A stretch of 64,000 bases of DNA, taken from assembly GCF_000406105.1 (NCBI RefSeq), contig NZ_CM001974.1:2034145-2098144 (forward strand). The letters are read 5' to 3'. The translations under genes and the position numbers were made by a program. Of this stretch, positions 63,969-64,000 are shown one piece after another. The notes under the pieces were generated by a model, which saw only the letters and a list, made by a program, of their open reading frames with translations, made no database searches and had not been told where the DNA came from. Positions within the stretch are counted from its first letter, which is position 1. Each line of letters begins with the position of its first letter. The DNA is from Dickeya chrysanthemi NCPPB 402 (GTDB lineage Bacteria; Pseudomonadota; Gammaproteobacteria; Enterobacterales; Enterobacteriaceae).

Positions 63969-64000
63969 TCGTCCGCCCCGGCACTGGTTAAAAACAAAAA

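Overview
The window is chromosomal DNA of a soft-rot enterobacterium, most likely Dickeya or a close relative in the Pectobacteriaceae. Almost every housekeeping gene has an E. coli-type counterpart of nearly the same length (serC-aroA-cmk-rpsA-ihfB, the his operon, comEC-msbA-lpxK-ycaR-kdsB, mukFEB). Between them lie a secreted family 9 pectate lyase, a citrate fermentation cluster and ERIC repeats. I see no tRNA, rRNA, CRISPR array, phage or transposase gene.

Layout. 1-7.3 kb: end of ycaO on the minus strand, then serC, aroA, cmk, rpsA and ihfB on the plus strand. 7.4-8.4 kb: an unrecognised secreted protein and a shortened ERIC-family element. 8.4-15.7 kb: the complete histidine operon on the minus strand (hisIE, F, A, H, B, C, D, G) with promoter, His-rich leader peptide and attenuator, and yeeZ on the other side. 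16.8-29.6 kb: a chemoreceptor gene, a CitA/CitB-type two-component system and, divergent from it, citS, a fumarylacetoacetate-hydrolase-family gene, and citC, D, E, F, X, G. Together these could sense citrate, import it, cleave it to acetate and oxaloacetate, and build and attach the citrate lyase prosthetic group. No OadGAB sodium pump is present, so the FAH-family protein is a candidate for the oxaloacetate step.

29.7-34.8 kb: ycgR (flagellar brake) behind a sigma-28 promoter, plaP, sbcB and tmaR. 34.8-35.4 kb: a small lipoprotein gene split by an ERIC element, with a 4-base duplication and perfect in-frame restoration when the element is removed. 35.7-52.8 kb: comEC, msbA, lpxK, ycaR, kdsB, the PL9 pectate lyase, ycbJ, elyC, cmoM (with an expanded 18-bp repeat in its 3' end) and mukFEB. 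53-64 kb: an accessory-looking set of small units: an FAD oxidoreductase, cueO behind a CueR-type operator, an HxlR regulator divergent from an old-yellow-enzyme gene, two Nudix genes, RNase I, a DeoR regulator, a LysR regulator divergent from a nitrilase, and a stand-alone GIY-YIG protein.

Architecture. In E. coli ihfB is followed directly by comEC (ycaI). Here about 28 kb lies between them: his, yeeZ, plaP, sbcB and tmaR (elsewhere in E. coli) plus the citrate cluster. An ERIC-family repeat sits near each junction. The strongest leads are the citrate cluster with its candidate oxaloacetate-handling enzyme and chemoreceptor, the 9-bp phased repeats in the citA-citS gap, and the ERIC-split lipoprotein gene.
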